A stretch of DNA of 64,000 nt from SLRI01 sp964393275 (GTDB taxonomy: Bacteria > Pseudomonadota > Alphaproteobacteria > Geminicoccales > Geminicoccaceae), in contig CAYMTA010000005.1 in the NCBI GenBank assembly GCA_964393275.1, forward strand, positions 1-64,000, read 5' to 3'. The position numbers and the translations under genes were made by a program. The notes below the pieces were generated by a model. The model saw nothing but the letters and a program-made list of their open reading frames with translations, was not told where the DNA came from and ran no database searches. Each line of letters begins with the position of its first letter. Within the stretch, counting starts at the first letter, position 1. Of this stretch, positions 8,774-16,172 are shown in pieces.

Positions 8774-9961
8774 ATGCCAGAGCCCATCCTGCACTTCAGC
8801 GCCGAGGAATATGCCACCCGCCTCGCCAGGACCCGGCGGGCGATGGAGGCGGCCGGCGTCGAGGCGATCATCGTCACCGACCCCTCCAACATGGCCTGGC
8901 TCACCGGCTATGACGGCTGGAGCTTCTACGTCCACCAGTGCGTCGTGCTCGCCATGACGGGCGAGCCCATGTGGTTCGGCCGCGGCCAGGATGCGCAGGG
9001 TGCCCTCCGCACCGCCTGGCTGGATCCGGCCAATATCGTGGGCTACCCGGACAACTACGTGCAGTCCACCGAGCGGCATCCGATGGACTACCTCGCCGCC
9101 CGGCTCGAGGAGCGCCGCCTCGGCGGCCTGCGGATCGGCGTCGAGATGGACAATTACTGGTTCACGGCCAAGGCCTTCGAGGCGCTGCGCCAGGGCCTGC
9201 CCAAGGCCCGCTTCAGCGACGTGACCGCACTCGTGAACTGGCAGCGGGCGGTCAAGTCGCCACGCGAGCTCGACTACATGCGCACCGCCGCCCGCTTCGT
9301 CGAGCGCATGCACAACCGCATCTTCGAGGTGATCGAGCCCGGCATCCGCAAGTGCGATCTGGTCGCCGAGATCTACGATGCCAGCCTGCGCTACGATCCC
9401 GCCATCGGCGCCGGCGGCGACTACGCCGCGATCGTCCCGCTCCTGCCCTCGGGCAGCGATGCCGCGGCCCCGCATCTGACCTGGGACGACCAGCCGATGC
9501 GCTCGGGCGAAGGCACCTTCTTCGAGATCGCCGGCGTCTATCGCCGCTATCATTGCCCCCTGTCGCGCACGGTCTTCCTGGGCAAGCCGACCCAAACCTT
9601 CCTCGATGCCGAGAAGGCGGTCCTGGAAGGCATGGAGGCGGGGCTCGAGGCGGCCCGGGCCGGCAATCGCTGCGAGGACATCGCCAATGCCTTCTTCGCC
9701 GTGCTCGCCAGATACGGCATCCAGAAGGACAACCGCACCGGCTACCCGATCGGCCTCTCCTATCCGCCGGACTGGGGCGAGCGCACGATGAGCCTCAGGC
9801 CCGGCGACCGGACGGTGCTCGAATCCGGCATGACCTTCCACTTCATGACGGGCTTGTGGATGGCCGACTGGGGCTTCGAGATCACCGAGAGCATCGTCAT
9901 CGGCGAGAAGGGGCCGGAATGCCTCGCCAATGTGCCGCGCCGGCTGGTGGTCAAGAGCTGA
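8774..9961 (+). CDS. eutD: Ectoine hydrolase (EutD/DoeA)
   Basis: This 395-residue peptidase M24/creatinase-fold protein opens the ectoine ring to N-acetyl-diaminobutyrate. The N-terminal creatinase-like domain includes the stretch SNMAWLTGYDGWSFYVHQ. The C-terminal pita-bread domain starts around SPRELDYMRTAARFVERM (about residue 160). It is about the usual length for the family. An AGGAG site at 8760-8764 supports ATG 8774. The stop shares one base with the eutE start (TGATG). Confidence 0.92.
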   Translation: MPEPILHFSAEEYATRLARTRRAMEAAGVEAIIVTDPSNMAWLTGYDGWSFYVHQCVVLAMTGEPMWFGRGQDAQGALRTAWLDPANIVGYPDNYVQSTERHPMDYLAARLEERRLGGLRIGVEMDNYWFTAKAFEALRQGLPKARFSDVTALVNWQRAVKSPRELDYMRTAARFVERMHNRIFEVIEPGIRKCDLVAEIYDASLRYDPAIGAGGDYAAIVPLLPSGSDAAAPHLTWDDQPMRSGEGTFFEIAGVYRRYHCPLSRTVFLGKPTQTFLDAEKAVLEGMEAGLEAARAGNRCEDIANAFFAVLARYGIQKDNRTGYPIGLSYPPDWGERTMSLRPGDRTVLESGMTFHFMTGLWMADWGFEITESIVIGEKGPECLANVPRRLVVKS

Positions 9962-10974
9962 TGCGCTCCCAATACCTACCGCCCAACCCGATCTCGTCGA
10001 CCGTGGCCTTCGACGAGGACGGCAAGCATCACGGGCACCTCCGCCTGCCCTGCAGTCGGGACACATCCGCCTGGGGCTCGATCATGATCCCGATCACCGT
10101 GGTGCATAACGGCACGGGGCCCACCGCCCTCCTGACCGGCGCCAATCACGGCGACGAGTACGAGGGGCCGATCGCGCTGCAGCGTCTCGCCCACGATCTC
10201 GACCCGAAGGACATCCGGGGCCGGGTGATCATGGTGCCCTACATGAACATGCCGGCCTTCCAGGCGGCCAGGCGCACCTCGCCGCTCGACGGCGTCAACC
10301 TCAACCGCTGCTTTCCCGGCCGTCCCGACGGCTCGCCGACCGAGAAGATCGCCGACTACTTCATGCGCACCCTCCTGCCGATGGCCGACGTGGTCCTCGA
10401 TTTCCATTCCGGCGGCAAGACCCTCGACTTCATCCCCTTCGCCGCGGCCCACCTGCTCGACGACGCCAACCAGCAGGCGGCCTGCAGCGCCGCCATGCGC
10501 GCCTTCAACGCCCCCTACTCGATGATGCTGCGCGAGATCGACGCGGTCGGCATGTACGACACCGCCGCCGAGGACGCGGGCAAGACCTTCATCTCGACCG
10601 AGCTCGGCGGCGGCGGCACGGCCACCGCCCGCTCGGCCCGCCTGGCGCTGCGCGGGGCCATCAACATCCTCCGCCATGCCGGCATCCTCGAGGGCGAGCC
10701 CGAGGAGGAGCCGAGCGTGCTGATCGACACCACCGAGGGCGACTGCTTTCACCTCGCCGAGGGCAGCGGCATGGTCGAGATGCTGGTCGATCTCGGCGAG
10801 CCGGTCGCCAGGGGCGCCACGCTCGCCCGCATCTGGTCGGCCGAGCGCACCGGCGCCAAGCCGCACAGCGTCAAGGCCAGGACCGCCGGCATCCTCGCCG
10901 CCCGCCACCACCCCGGCCTGATCCAGCCCGGCGACTGCCTCGCCGTGGTGGCCGCCGTCGTCGAGGAAAGCTGA
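9961..10974 (+). CDS. eutE: N-acetyl-2,4-diaminobutyrate deacetylase (EutE/DoeB)
   Basis: This 337-residue AstE/AspA-family zinc deacylase removes the acetyl group from the EutD product, giving 2,4-diaminobutyrate. The zinc ligands are visible as H63 and E66 in GANHGDE and the histidine of LDFHSGG. The catalytic glutamate lies in ISTELGGGG. It is the last gene of the operon. The asnC-type regulator, semialdehyde dehydrogenase and aminotransferase genes that follow it in Ruegeria are missing; a repeat array begins 28 bases after the stop. Confidence 0.92.
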   Translation: MRSQYLPPNPISSTVAFDEDGKHHGHLRLPCSRDTSAWGSIMIPITVVHNGTGPTALLTGANHGDEYEGPIALQRLAHDLDPKDIRGRVIMVPYMNMPAFQAARRTSPLDGVNLNRCFPGRPDGSPTEKIADYFMRTLLPMADVVLDFHSGGKTLDFIPFAAAHLLDDANQQAACSAAMRAFNAPYSMMLREIDAVGMYDTAAEDAGKTFISTELGGGGTATARSARLALRGAINILRHAGILEGEPEEEPSVLIDTTEGDCFHLAEGSGMVEMLVDLGEPVARGATLARIWSAERTGAKPHSVKARTAGILAARHHPGLIQPGDCLAVVAAVVEES

Positions 10975-11002
10975 GCCGCCCGTTTCAGCGAGAGGGCCCG
11001 GG

Positions 11003-11181
11003 TTGTTGCGCCCGATGCAACAGGCGGGCTCGGGTTGTTGCGCCCGATGCAACAGGCGGGCTCGGGTTGTTGCGCCCGATGCAACAAAATCCTCGGGTTG
11101 TTGCGCCGGATGCAACAAGCTCGCTCGGGTTGATGCATCGGATGCAACAACTCGGGCCCCAATGTTGCATCCGATGCAACA
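11003..11181. repeat. Six tandem 20-bp palindromic units with 31-32 bp period
   Basis: Units start at 11003, 11035, 11067, 11098, 11130 and 11162. The first three are identical (TTGTTGCGCCCGATGCAACA). The right arm GATGCAACA is invariant in all six. The last unit contains a perfect 19-bp palindrome, TGTTGCATCCGATGCAACA; the left arm diverges in the others. CTCGGG occurs in the linkers before units 2 to 6. The period is three DNA turns and not a multiple of three, so this is not a coding repeat. It lies between the convergent genes eutE and the 11424-12338 dehydrogenase. Confidence 0.93.
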
Positions 11182-11192
11182 ATCCAGGCGAA

Positions 11193-11261
11193 CGAACCCA
11201 CCAAATCGACGAGCGAACCCACCGATTCGGCGATCGAACCCGGCTTGCGACGAACGAACCC
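11193..11261. repeat. Four CGAACCC motifs with 20-21 bp period
   Basis: CGAACCC starts at 11193, 11214, 11235 and 11255, spacings of 21, 21 and 20 bases or two helical turns each. The bases between the motifs are only partly conserved. The array begins 11 bases after the palindromic array. A further direct and an inverted copy form the hairpin at 11318-11360. Confidence 0.85.
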
Positions 11262-11317
11262 GAGCCTGATCAACCCCTTGAGCGGAAAGGTATTTCACTC
11301 ATTTTCGCCGATTCCCG

Positions 11318-11360
11318 CGGGTTCGATCCGGCGCCGGAGCCGGATTGCCGATCGAACCCG
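11318..11360. repeat. Long hairpin built from inverted CGAACCC motifs
   Basis: CGGGTTCGATC (11318-11328) pairs perfectly with GATCGAACCCG (11350-11360), an 11-bp stem around a 21-base GC-rich loop. It carries the same CGAACCC motif as the preceding array, in inverted orientation. It sits downstream of the minus-strand dehydrogenase and could act in termination, but no T-run adjoins either arm. Confidence 0.7.
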
Positions 11361-11423
11361 AAGCGGGCTTGCCTCGCTCACCGAAATAGGCTATAAGTCC
11401 TAAACAGCGGCGAGATGGCGCCT

Positions 11424-12338
11424 TCAGGAGCGCGGCACCAGGGCCAGGGCTGCCTCGAGCAGGCGACGCGTGGCGGATCTGGTCTTGAAGCCGGCATGGG
11501 CGGTCAGCGTCACGTTCGGCAGCGCCACCAGCGGGTCGTCCACTGGCAGCGGCTCGGTGTCGAAGACGTCCAGGGCGGCGTGCGCGATCCGGCCGGCTTC
11601 GAGGGCATCGAGCAGGGCGCCCCTGTCGATCAGCTCGGCGCGGGCGGTGTTGACGATGATGGCGCCAGGGCGCAGCAGGCCGAGCCTCGTCCGGTCGATG
11701 AAGCCGCGCGTCGCCTCGGTGAGGCCGAGATGCAGCGAGACGATGTCCGAGGTCCCGAGCAGCGCCCCGAGCGCGACGGCGCGGGCACCCGGCACGGGCT
11801 GGCCGGGGCTGCGGTTCCAGGTCATGACGTCGAGGCCGAGCGCCACGGCGAGGCGGGCGGCCTCCCTGCCGATGCCGCCCTGGCCGACGGCGCCGAACGA
11901 GAGCTCGGCGAGCTCGCGGCCTTCGAGCGGCGCCCAGTGGCCGCGGCGGAGGTCGCGGTCCATGCGGGAGACGTGGCGGATCGCGCCGAGGGCGAGAGCG
12001 ATGGCGTGCTCGGCCACCGCCCGGTCGCCGTAGCCCTTCACCGTTCTCACCTCGATGCCCCGCTCCCGGGCGGCGGCCATGTCGATGTAGGAGGAAGCGC
12101 CGGTGCCGAGAAAGATGATGGTTCTGAGGTCCGGGGCCGCGGCGATGTCTTCGGCGCTCAGGTAGCTGTGCCCGTCGAGGACGATCTCGGCGTCCCGCAG
12201 CAAATGGCGCAGGCGCTCGGGCGACGGGTCGCCGTGATGGACGTGCAGCGGAAAATCGATCCGCATCCCGGCCAGGAGCGCCGCCACCTGCTCCGAGGCG
12301 TCGATCAGGACGACGCGGGGCCGAGGCGCCATGGTCAC
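11424..12338 (-). CDS. D-2-hydroxyacid dehydrogenase family protein
   Basis: This 304-residue NAD(P)-dependent D-isomer 2-hydroxyacid dehydrogenase has a Rossmann segment, FGAVGQGGIGREAARLAVALG, and the catalytic-domain signature LGLLRPGAIIVNTARAELIDRGAL. The terminal catalytic histidine region is LTAHAGF. Its substrate is unknown. The GTG at 12338 overlaps the stop of the ABC ATPase gene (GTGA); ATG 12330-12332 is an alternative. It closes a four-gene operon with an amino-acid ABC importer, so it may act on the imported compound or its keto acid. Confidence 0.85.
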   Translation of the reverse strand: MTMAPRPRVVLIDASEQVAALLAGMRIDFPLHVHHGDPSPERLRHLLRDAEIVLDGHSYLSAEDIAAAPDLRTIIFLGTGASSYIDMAAARERGIEVRTVKGYGDRAVAEHAIALALGAIRHVSRMDRDLRRGHWAPLEGRELAELSFGAVGQGGIGREAARLAVALGLDVMTWNRSPGQPVPGARAVALGALLGTSDIVSLHLGLTEATRGFIDRTRLGLLRPGAIIVNTARAELIDRGALLDALEAGRIAHAALDVFDTEPLPVDDPLVALPNVTLTAHAGFKTRSATRRLLEAALALVPRS

Positions 12339-13069
12339 TCCAGGGGGTTGATGACCCGATGCAGGAAGTCCTGCGTGCGCTCGTGCCGCGGGTTGCGCAG
12401 GATCTGCTCCGGCGGCCCCTGCTCGAGGATGGTGCCGGATTCGAGGAAGAGGACGCGGTCGGCGACCTCGCGGGCGAAGCCCATCTCGTGGGTCACGACC
12501 ACCATGGTCATGCCCTCGCCGGCCAGATCGCGCATGACCTTCAAGACCTCGCCGACGAGCTCGGGGTCGAGCGCCGAGGTCGGCTCGTCGAACAGGATCG
12601 CCTTGGGCTCCATGGCGAGGGCCCGGGCGATGGCGACGCGCTGCTGCTGGCCGCCCGAGAGCTGGCCGGGGTGGACATCGAGCTTGCCTTCGAGCCCGAC
12701 CTTCTCGAGCAGGCCGGCGGCGAGGTCGCGCGCCTCGGCGCGGGGCCGCTTCTTGACGTAGATCGGCCCCTCCATGACGTTCTCGAGGGCGGTGCGGTGC
12801 GGGAAGAGATTGAAGCGCTGGAAGACCATCGAGACCTGGGTCCGGATCTGGATGATCGATCTTGCGGCCGGATCGACCTTCTGGCCCTCGACGCTGATCA
12901 GGCCGCTCTCATAGGTCTCGAGGCCATTGATGCAGCGCAGGATGGTGGACTTGCCGGACCCGGAAGGACCGATCACGCAGACGACCTCGCCCTTGGCGAC
13001 CTCGAAGCTGACGCCCTTGATGACCTCGAGCGCGCCGAAGGACTTGTGGATGTCGTCGACGGTGATCAT
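12335..13069 (-). CDS. Polar amino acid ABC transporter ATP-binding protein
   Basis: This 244-residue GlnQ/HisP-type ATPase has Walker A GPSGSGKST, Q-loop VFQRFNLFPH, signature LSGGQQQRVAIARAL, Walker B AILFDEPTSALD and H-loop VVVTHEMGFAREV. It energises import through the permease encoded at 13066-13719, whose stop overlaps its start (ATGA). The importer uses one permease gene, unlike the two-permease EhuABCD ectoine system. Confidence 0.92.
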   Translation of the reverse strand: MITVDDIHKSFGALEVIKGVSFEVAKGEVVCVIGPSGSGKSTILRCINGLETYESGLISVEGQKVDPAARSIIQIRTQVSMVFQRFNLFPHRTALENVMEGPIYVKKRPRAEARDLAAGLLEKVGLEGKLDVHPGQLSGGQQQRVAIARALAMEPKAILFDEPTSALDPELVGEVLKVMRDLAGEGMTMVVVTHEMGFAREVADRVLFLESGTILEQGPPEQILRNPRHERTQDFLHRVINPLE

Positions 13070-13719
13070 GCGCTCGCATACCGCCGCTCGAGCCGGCGCG
13101 TCAGGTAGGTCAGCGGCAGGCTCATGAGGAGGTAGATCAGGGCCACCAGCGTGAAGACGGTGATGTTGTCGAAGGTCGAGCCGGCGATGAGCTGCCCCTG
13201 CCGGGTGAGCTCGGCCACGGTGATGGTCGAGACCAGGGACGAATCCTTGAGGATCATGATCATCGTGTTGCCGAAGGGCGGCAGTGCAATGCGCAGCGCC
13301 TGGGGCAGGATCACGCGCCGCATGATCAGGGCCTTGGTCATCCCGATGGATTGGGCCGCCTCGATCTGGCCCTTGTCGATGGCCTCGATCCCGGCCCGGA
13401 AATTCTCGGCCTGGTAGGCCGAGTAGGCGACGCCGAGACCGATGGTGCCGGCTTGGAGCGCTGTCAGGTTCAACCCGATCTCGGGCATCACGAAGTAGAT
13501 GTAGAAGAGCTGCACGATGATCGGGATGCCGCGGATGACCGTGATGAAGGTGCGGCTGATGCCGTCGAGCACCGGGTTTCTCGACCAGGACATGATGGCC
13601 CAGACGAGGCCCAGGACGGTGCTCAGCAGCAGCGAGAGGATCGTGACGACGATCGTCAGCACGACCCCCTGCATGAGAACCGGAAGATAGTCCAGCGACC
13701 TGGCAATGAAGTCCGGCAT
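13066..13719 (-). CDS. Polar amino acid ABC transporter permease
   Basis: This 217-residue HisM/GlnP-type permease has about five helices. The conserved EAA loop is EAAQSIGMTKALIMRRVILPQALRIALPPFGN, seen here from about residue 140. As the only permease in the operon it probably forms a homodimer. The binding-protein gene lies 53 bases upstream and the ATPase gene overlaps downstream. Confidence 0.92.
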   Translation of the reverse strand: MPDFIARSLDYLPVLMQGVVLTIVVTILSLLLSTVLGLVWAIMSWSRNPVLDGISRTFITVIRGIPIIVQLFYIYFVMPEIGLNLTALQAGTIGLGVAYSAYQAENFRAGIEAIDKGQIEAAQSIGMTKALIMRRVILPQALRIALPPFGNTMIMILKDSSLVSTITVAELTRQGQLIAGSTFDNITVFTLVALIYLLMSLPLTYLTRRLERRYASA

Positions 13720-13772
13720 CGCCGCTCCACGCCCGGGGTTTCGGGGCTACGGGTGCGGGGCGGCCAGGATCG

Positions 13773-14537
13773 CTAGACGCCCCATTTGGCGACGATCTGG
13801 TCGAGCTCGCCGCTGGACTTCAGCTTCTCGATGCCGTCGTTGAGCTTGGCCAGAAGGTCCGGGTCGTCCTGGCGCACGGCCAGGGCCACGCTGCCGGTGA
13901 TGACCGAGACGTATTCCTCGACCAGCCGCACCGGCGAGGCGCCCTTGGAGAGCTGGTAGGCGACGATCGGCCGATCGCCGAACCCGGCGTCGATCCGCCC
14001 CAGGGCCACGTCGCGCATGATGTCGGCGATGCTGTCGTAGACCTTGACCTCCTTGAACTTTCCGGAGTCGCGCAGGACGTCGTAGTAGGCCGTGCCGACC
14101 TGCACGCCGACGGTCTTGCCGGCGAGATCGTCGAGCGACTGGTAGGTGCCGCCGTCATCCTTGGCGACGAACAGGCCCTCGCCGTAGGTGTAGACCGGCT
14201 CGGTGAAGGCCACGACCTTGGCACGCTCCGCCGTGGCGTACATCGCCGCCGCGATGATATCGATCTTGCCGCTGGTCAGGGACGGGATCAGGGCCGCCCA
14301 CTGGGTCGCCTCGATCTCGACGGCGAAGCCCTCTTCCCGGGCGACGGCCTCGACGATGTCGACCATGATCCCCTCGATCTGGTTGGTCTTGACGTCGAGG
14401 AAGGTGAAGGGCACGCCGGTCGGGGTCGAGCCGACCTTGTAGGTCGTCTCGGCCGCGTGAACGGCGCCGGTGAGGGCAAGGGTGGCACCCAGGGCAATCA
14501 CGGCTCGCCGGGTGGCCCGCATCAGGGAAGGCAGCAT
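13773..14537 (-). CDS. Amino acid ABC transporter substrate-binding protein
   Basis: This 254-residue cluster 3 (SBP_bac_3) periplasmic binding protein has a signal peptide, MLPSLMRATRRAVIALGATLALTG, cleaved near the AEA-like site around residue 28. Typical features include GVPFTFLDVKTNQIEGIMVDI, the small-domain hinge region and GFGDRPIVAYQL. The ligand cannot be read from sequence; polar or cyclic amino acids are usual. It is first in the operon and diverges from the FAD oxidoreductase across 265 bases in which I see no convincing promoter. Confidence 0.9.
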   Translation of the reverse strand: MLPSLMRATRRAVIALGATLALTGAVHAAETTYKVGSTPTGVPFTFLDVKTNQIEGIMVDIVEAVAREEGFAVEIEATQWAALIPSLTSGKIDIIAAAMYATAERAKVVAFTEPVYTYGEGLFVAKDDGGTYQSLDDLAGKTVGVQVGTAYYDVLRDSGKFKEVKVYDSIADIMRDVALGRIDAGFGDRPIVAYQLSKGASPVRLVEEYVSVITGSVALAVRQDDPDLLAKLNDGIEKLKSSGELDQIVAKWGV

Positions 14538-14802
14538 GGGTCGTCCTCCGCTTGGCAGATCCCGGCCCGATCCGGCGCAGTCACGGCGTGGTGCCGCCAG
14601 ATGAGCCCGGGTCGCCTCATGTTCTCGAATATTGGAAGCCAGTCCTCGTGCCTACGTTCTGATCCGACAAATCGAAACCTGTCAAATCAATCATCCGGTG
14701 CATCGCGGCAGGCGGCGGCGCCGCCGGCGACGGGCGAAGCCGCGTGCCCCCGGTCGCGGGGCGGACTATCCTTCGCTGGCTCCCGCGAGCCAGGAGGGTC
14801 CG

Positions 14803-16092
14803 ATGATCGCGCATGAGGAAGCCTGCATCGCCAACTCGCTCTGGACGGCGACCGCCAACCCTTCACCGCCCTGCCCGCCTCTGGCCGGCGACGAGGAAGC
14901 GGATGTGGCGATCGTCGGCGGCGGGTTCACCGGCCTCTCGGCGGCGCTGCATTGCGCCGAGGCGGGGCTGTCGGTGGCGCTGGTCGAAGCCGAGACACCC
15001 GGCTGGGGGGCATCCGGTCGCAACGGCGGGCAGGTGAATCCGGGGCTGAAGGAGGATCCCGACACGATCGAGGCGCATTTCGGCGCCGAGATGGGACAGC
15101 GAATCATCCGACTCTCGGGTGGTGCGGCCAATCTCGTCTTCGCGCTCATCGAGCGGCACGGCATCGCTTGCGCCGGTGTCCAGCCGGGCTGGGTGCAGCC
15201 GGTGCTCGACCGGGCGGCCCTGGCGACGGTGCGGGCGCGGGTCGAGCAATGGCAGCGCCGCGGCCAGCCGCTCCGCATGCTGAGTGCCCCGGAAACGGCG
15301 GACCTGCTCGGCACGGATGCCTATATCGGCGGCATGATCGACGAGCGCGGCGGCAACCTTCATCCGCTCAACTATGCGCTGGGCCTGGCCGATGCCGCGC
15401 TGAAGGCCGGTGCCGTCCTGCATGGCGGCACCCGGGCCACGCGGATCGAGACCAGGAACGGGCGGCAAATCGTGCATTGCACCGGCGGGACGATCGCGGC
15501 CGGGCGCGTCCTGATCTGCACCAACGGCTACACGGATGGCATTGCCCCGCAATCGGCGCGGACGGTGGTGCCGATCCGCTCCGTGCAGGTGGCCACGGCA
15601 CCCTTGAGCGACAATGTCCGGCGCTCAATCCTGCCGCAGGGCCATTCCGCCTCGGACAGCCGCCGTTTGCTCCTGTATTTCCGGCTGGATCCCGAGGGGC
15701 GCTTCATCATGGGCGGACGGGGCGCCTATTCCGCGCCGGGCACGCTGCACCAGATGCAGAATCTCCGCGAGGTCTCGGCCAGGCTCTACCCGCAGCTCGA
15801 TGGCGTGGACTGGGCCTTCCAGTGGGGCGGCTTCGTCGCCATGACCGCCGATCATTATCCGCATCTGAGCCCGGTCGGCGACAACGTGATGTCGGCCATG
15901 GGCTTCAACGGCAGAGGTGTGGCGATGGCGACGGCGCTCGGCAAGGTGCTCGCCGACTGGTGCGCCGGAACGCCCGAGGCCGATCTGGACTATCCCGTGA
16001 CGCCGACCCGGCCGATCCCGTTCCATTTCCTGCGCAAGCCGGCCGTCGCCGCGACGGTCGCCTGGCTGCGGCTGCGGGACAGGGTCGGGTGA
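14803..16092 (+). CDS. FAD-dependent amine/amino-acid oxidoreductase (DadA/PuuB-like)
   Basis: This 429-residue DAO-family flavoprotein has an FAD dinucleotide-binding motif at about residues 35-62 (VAIVGGGFTGLSAALHCAEAG) followed by the family mark GWGASGRNGGQV. The C-terminal FAD contact is GFNGRGVAMATALGKVLADW. Similar proteins oxidise gamma-glutamylputrescine, sarcosine or D-amino acids; the substrate is not determinable here. AGGAGG at 14792-14797 fixes the start at 14803. Divergent placement from an amino-acid importer hints at a shared substrate. Confidence 0.88.
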   Translation: MIAHEEACIANSLWTATANPSPPCPPLAGDEEADVAIVGGGFTGLSAALHCAEAGLSVALVEAETPGWGASGRNGGQVNPGLKEDPDTIEAHFGAEMGQRIIRLSGGAANLVFALIERHGIACAGVQPGWVQPVLDRAALATVRARVEQWQRRGQPLRMLSAPETADLLGTDAYIGGMIDERGGNLHPLNYALGLADAALKAGAVLHGGTRATRIETRNGRQIVHCTGGTIAAGRVLICTNGYTDGIAPQSARTVVPIRSVQVATAPLSDNVRRSILPQGHSASDSRRLLLYFRLDPEGRFIMGGRGAYSAPGTLHQMQNLREVSARLYPQLDGVDWAFQWGGFVAMTADHYPHLSPVGDNVMSAMGFNGRGVAMATALGKVLADWCAGTPEADLDYPVTPTRPIPFHFLRKPAVAATVAWLRLRDRVG

Positions 16093-16172
16093 GAAGCGTT
16101 CCGTCATCGGCGGGTGGCGGGGCGAAGGCGGGCGTGGAATTATGTCCCCACTCCTGATTTTGGGAGATTGGG

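Noticed and set aside
10985..11182. CRISPR array
   Set aside because: Spacers are only 11-12 bases and themselves nearly identical, and no cas genes are nearby; this is a tandem palindrome array.
11318..11330. tRNA T-arm (GGGTTCGATCC)
   Set aside because: The flanking bases do not form the T-stem, and no anticodon or acceptor arm can be built around it.
11424..14537. EhuABCD-type ectoine ABC importer
   Set aside because: Only one permease gene is present, the operon points away from the ectoine genes, and it carries a hydroxyacid dehydrogenase; it looks like a general amino-acid importer.
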